A stretch of 5,901 bases of DNA from DASSKO01 sp035690425 (GTDB lineage: Bacteria; Actinomycetota; Actinomycetes; Propionibacteriales; Nocardioidaceae), in assembly GCA_035690425.1 (NCBI GenBank), contig DASSKO010000162.1, forward strand, positions 1-5,901. Reading direction: 5' to 3'. The notes under the pieces are model-generated. The model had not been told where the DNA came from, made no database searches, and saw nothing but the letters and a program-made list of their open reading frames with translations. Below are positions 5,357 to 5,901 of the stretch, one piece after another. The number at the start of each line of letters is the position of its first letter. The stretch's first letter is position 1. The translations under genes were made by a program, and so were the position numbers.

Positions 5357-5377
5357 CCACGGGGACGACGGCCGGCC

Positions 5378-5827
5378 TCAGCGCGCGGAGGAGCCGGACG
5401 TCGCGAGATGTCCAGCGATCAGCTCCTCCACCCCGTCCGGATACAACGGAAGGGCATCGGCATCGATCGGCCTCCACTCCACTCTGATGTCGGCGTCGCT
5501 GTCGACGAACGTCGCACCCCCGGCGGGTACGACGTCCGGGTTCGACATCTGGCCGGCGTAGACGAAGACCACCTCGTGGCCGGGCCGGCCGTCGTACTCG
5601 AAGATGCTCTCGAGCACGCCGAGCAGGTGCGGCTCGAGGAGTTCGACCCCGAGCTCCTCGCCGATCTCCCGGACGACGGCGGCGCGGGAGGTCTCGCCGA
5701 AGTTCACGTGCCCACCGAGCAGTCGGTGGAACTCGCCGGGACTCTTGGAGGGGTCGCTGCCCCGCCACACGACGTGCCGGGTGCCGCGCTCATCCAGCAG
5801 GACGGCGAAGGCCTTGACCTGGATCAC
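5378..5827 (-). CDS. Nudix hydrolase
   Basis: The 149-aa soluble protein carries a complete Nudix box, G39-x5-E45-x7-R53-E54-I-x-E57-E58-x-G60-V61, giving the Mg-binding REIGEELG helix. The preceding RLLGGHVNFGET is typical of the ADP-ribose/NTP pyrophosphatase-like subgroup. The protein is a single Nudix domain with a short unstructured tail (ATSGSSAR). Such enzymes split nucleoside diphosphates linked to another moiety; the actual substrate cannot be told. The start is GTG at 5827, giving MIQVKAFAVLLDE, which fits the first Nudix beta-strand. The Shine-Dalgarno is poor, and a CAGGCT sequence ends 7 nt upstream, so a leaderless start is possible. It is on the same strand as serA but 226 nt away, with two palindromes between, so it is probably a separate unit. 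Confidence 0.92.
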   Translation of the reverse strand: MIQVKAFAVLLDERGTRHVVWRGSDPSKSPGEFHRLLGGHVNFGETSRAAVVREIGEELGVELLEPHLLGVLESIFEYDGRPGHEVVFVYAGQMSNPDVVPAGGATFVDSDADIRVEWRPIDADALPLYPDGVEELIAGHLATSGSSAR

Positions 5828-5869
5828 CCGACGCAGCCTGTCATACCCACCAGGTCGGCATCTTGGGGC

Positions 5870-5901
5870 GTACGTCTTTCACGGAACCGTGAAAGACGTA
5901 C
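5870..5901. repeat. Palindromic repeat copy 3 (at window edge)
   Basis: GTACGTCTTTCACGG (5870-5884), central AA, and its exact reverse complement (5887-5901) form a perfect 15-bp dyad ending on the last base of the window, so it may extend further. It lies 42 nt upstream of the Nudix start. With copies 1 and 2 on the other side, the Nudix gene is bracketed. All three copies carry AA (not TT) at the centre on the plus strand, so they share one orientation. Confidence 0.85.

Noticed and set aside
5157..5561. Plus-strand 134-codon frame containing two VFHGTVKD repeats
   Set aside because: The repeated peptide is just the palindromic DNA repeat being translated, and the rest is antisense to the Nudix gene.

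Overview
The window is high-GC DNA with strongly G/C-ending codons, frequent GTG starts and TANNNT-type -10 hexamers placed just upstream of start codons. Together with an SerA of the long (ASB plus ACT) type lying near leuB, this points to an actinobacterium. I cannot place it below class from sequence alone.

Layout, left to right. The left edge holds the first 49 codons of leuB (minus strand, leucine biosynthesis), probably leaderless. Next is a 40-aa minus-strand ORF with excellent codon bias and a good Shine-Dalgarno. A roughly 380-bp stretch without an intact gene follows; it contains what looks like a frameshifted secreted-protein remnant behind its own TAGGCT -10. A SAM-dependent methyltransferase (plus strand) then converges on a YczE-family membrane protein (minus strand), and a long inverted repeat spans the two gene ends. 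The YczE gene is divergent from a MocR-type regulator (GntR winged helix fused to an aminotransferase-like domain). Their 62-bp shared intergenic region carries an inverted plus direct ATTGG/CCAAT array that is the likely operator. The regulator converges on serA (minus strand, 529 aa, full length), which opens serine biosynthesis. Upstream of serA are a tiny leader ORF, a -10 box, two copies of a long palindrome, a Nudix hydrolase gene (minus strand), and a third palindrome copy at the right edge.

Functionally, serA and leuB are core amino-acid biosynthesis genes, here separated by about 3.4 kb of accessory genes. The MocR/YczE pair is a self-contained regulator and membrane-protein module, of a type known from surveys of MocR regulators linked to YczE-like genes. 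The methyltransferase and the Nudix enzyme are single genes with unknown substrates.

The least explained element is the three-copy, roughly 28-32-bp near-perfect palindrome that brackets the Nudix gene. All copies have the same orientation, and one base pair shows a compensatory change. No wholly new multi-gene system is evident.
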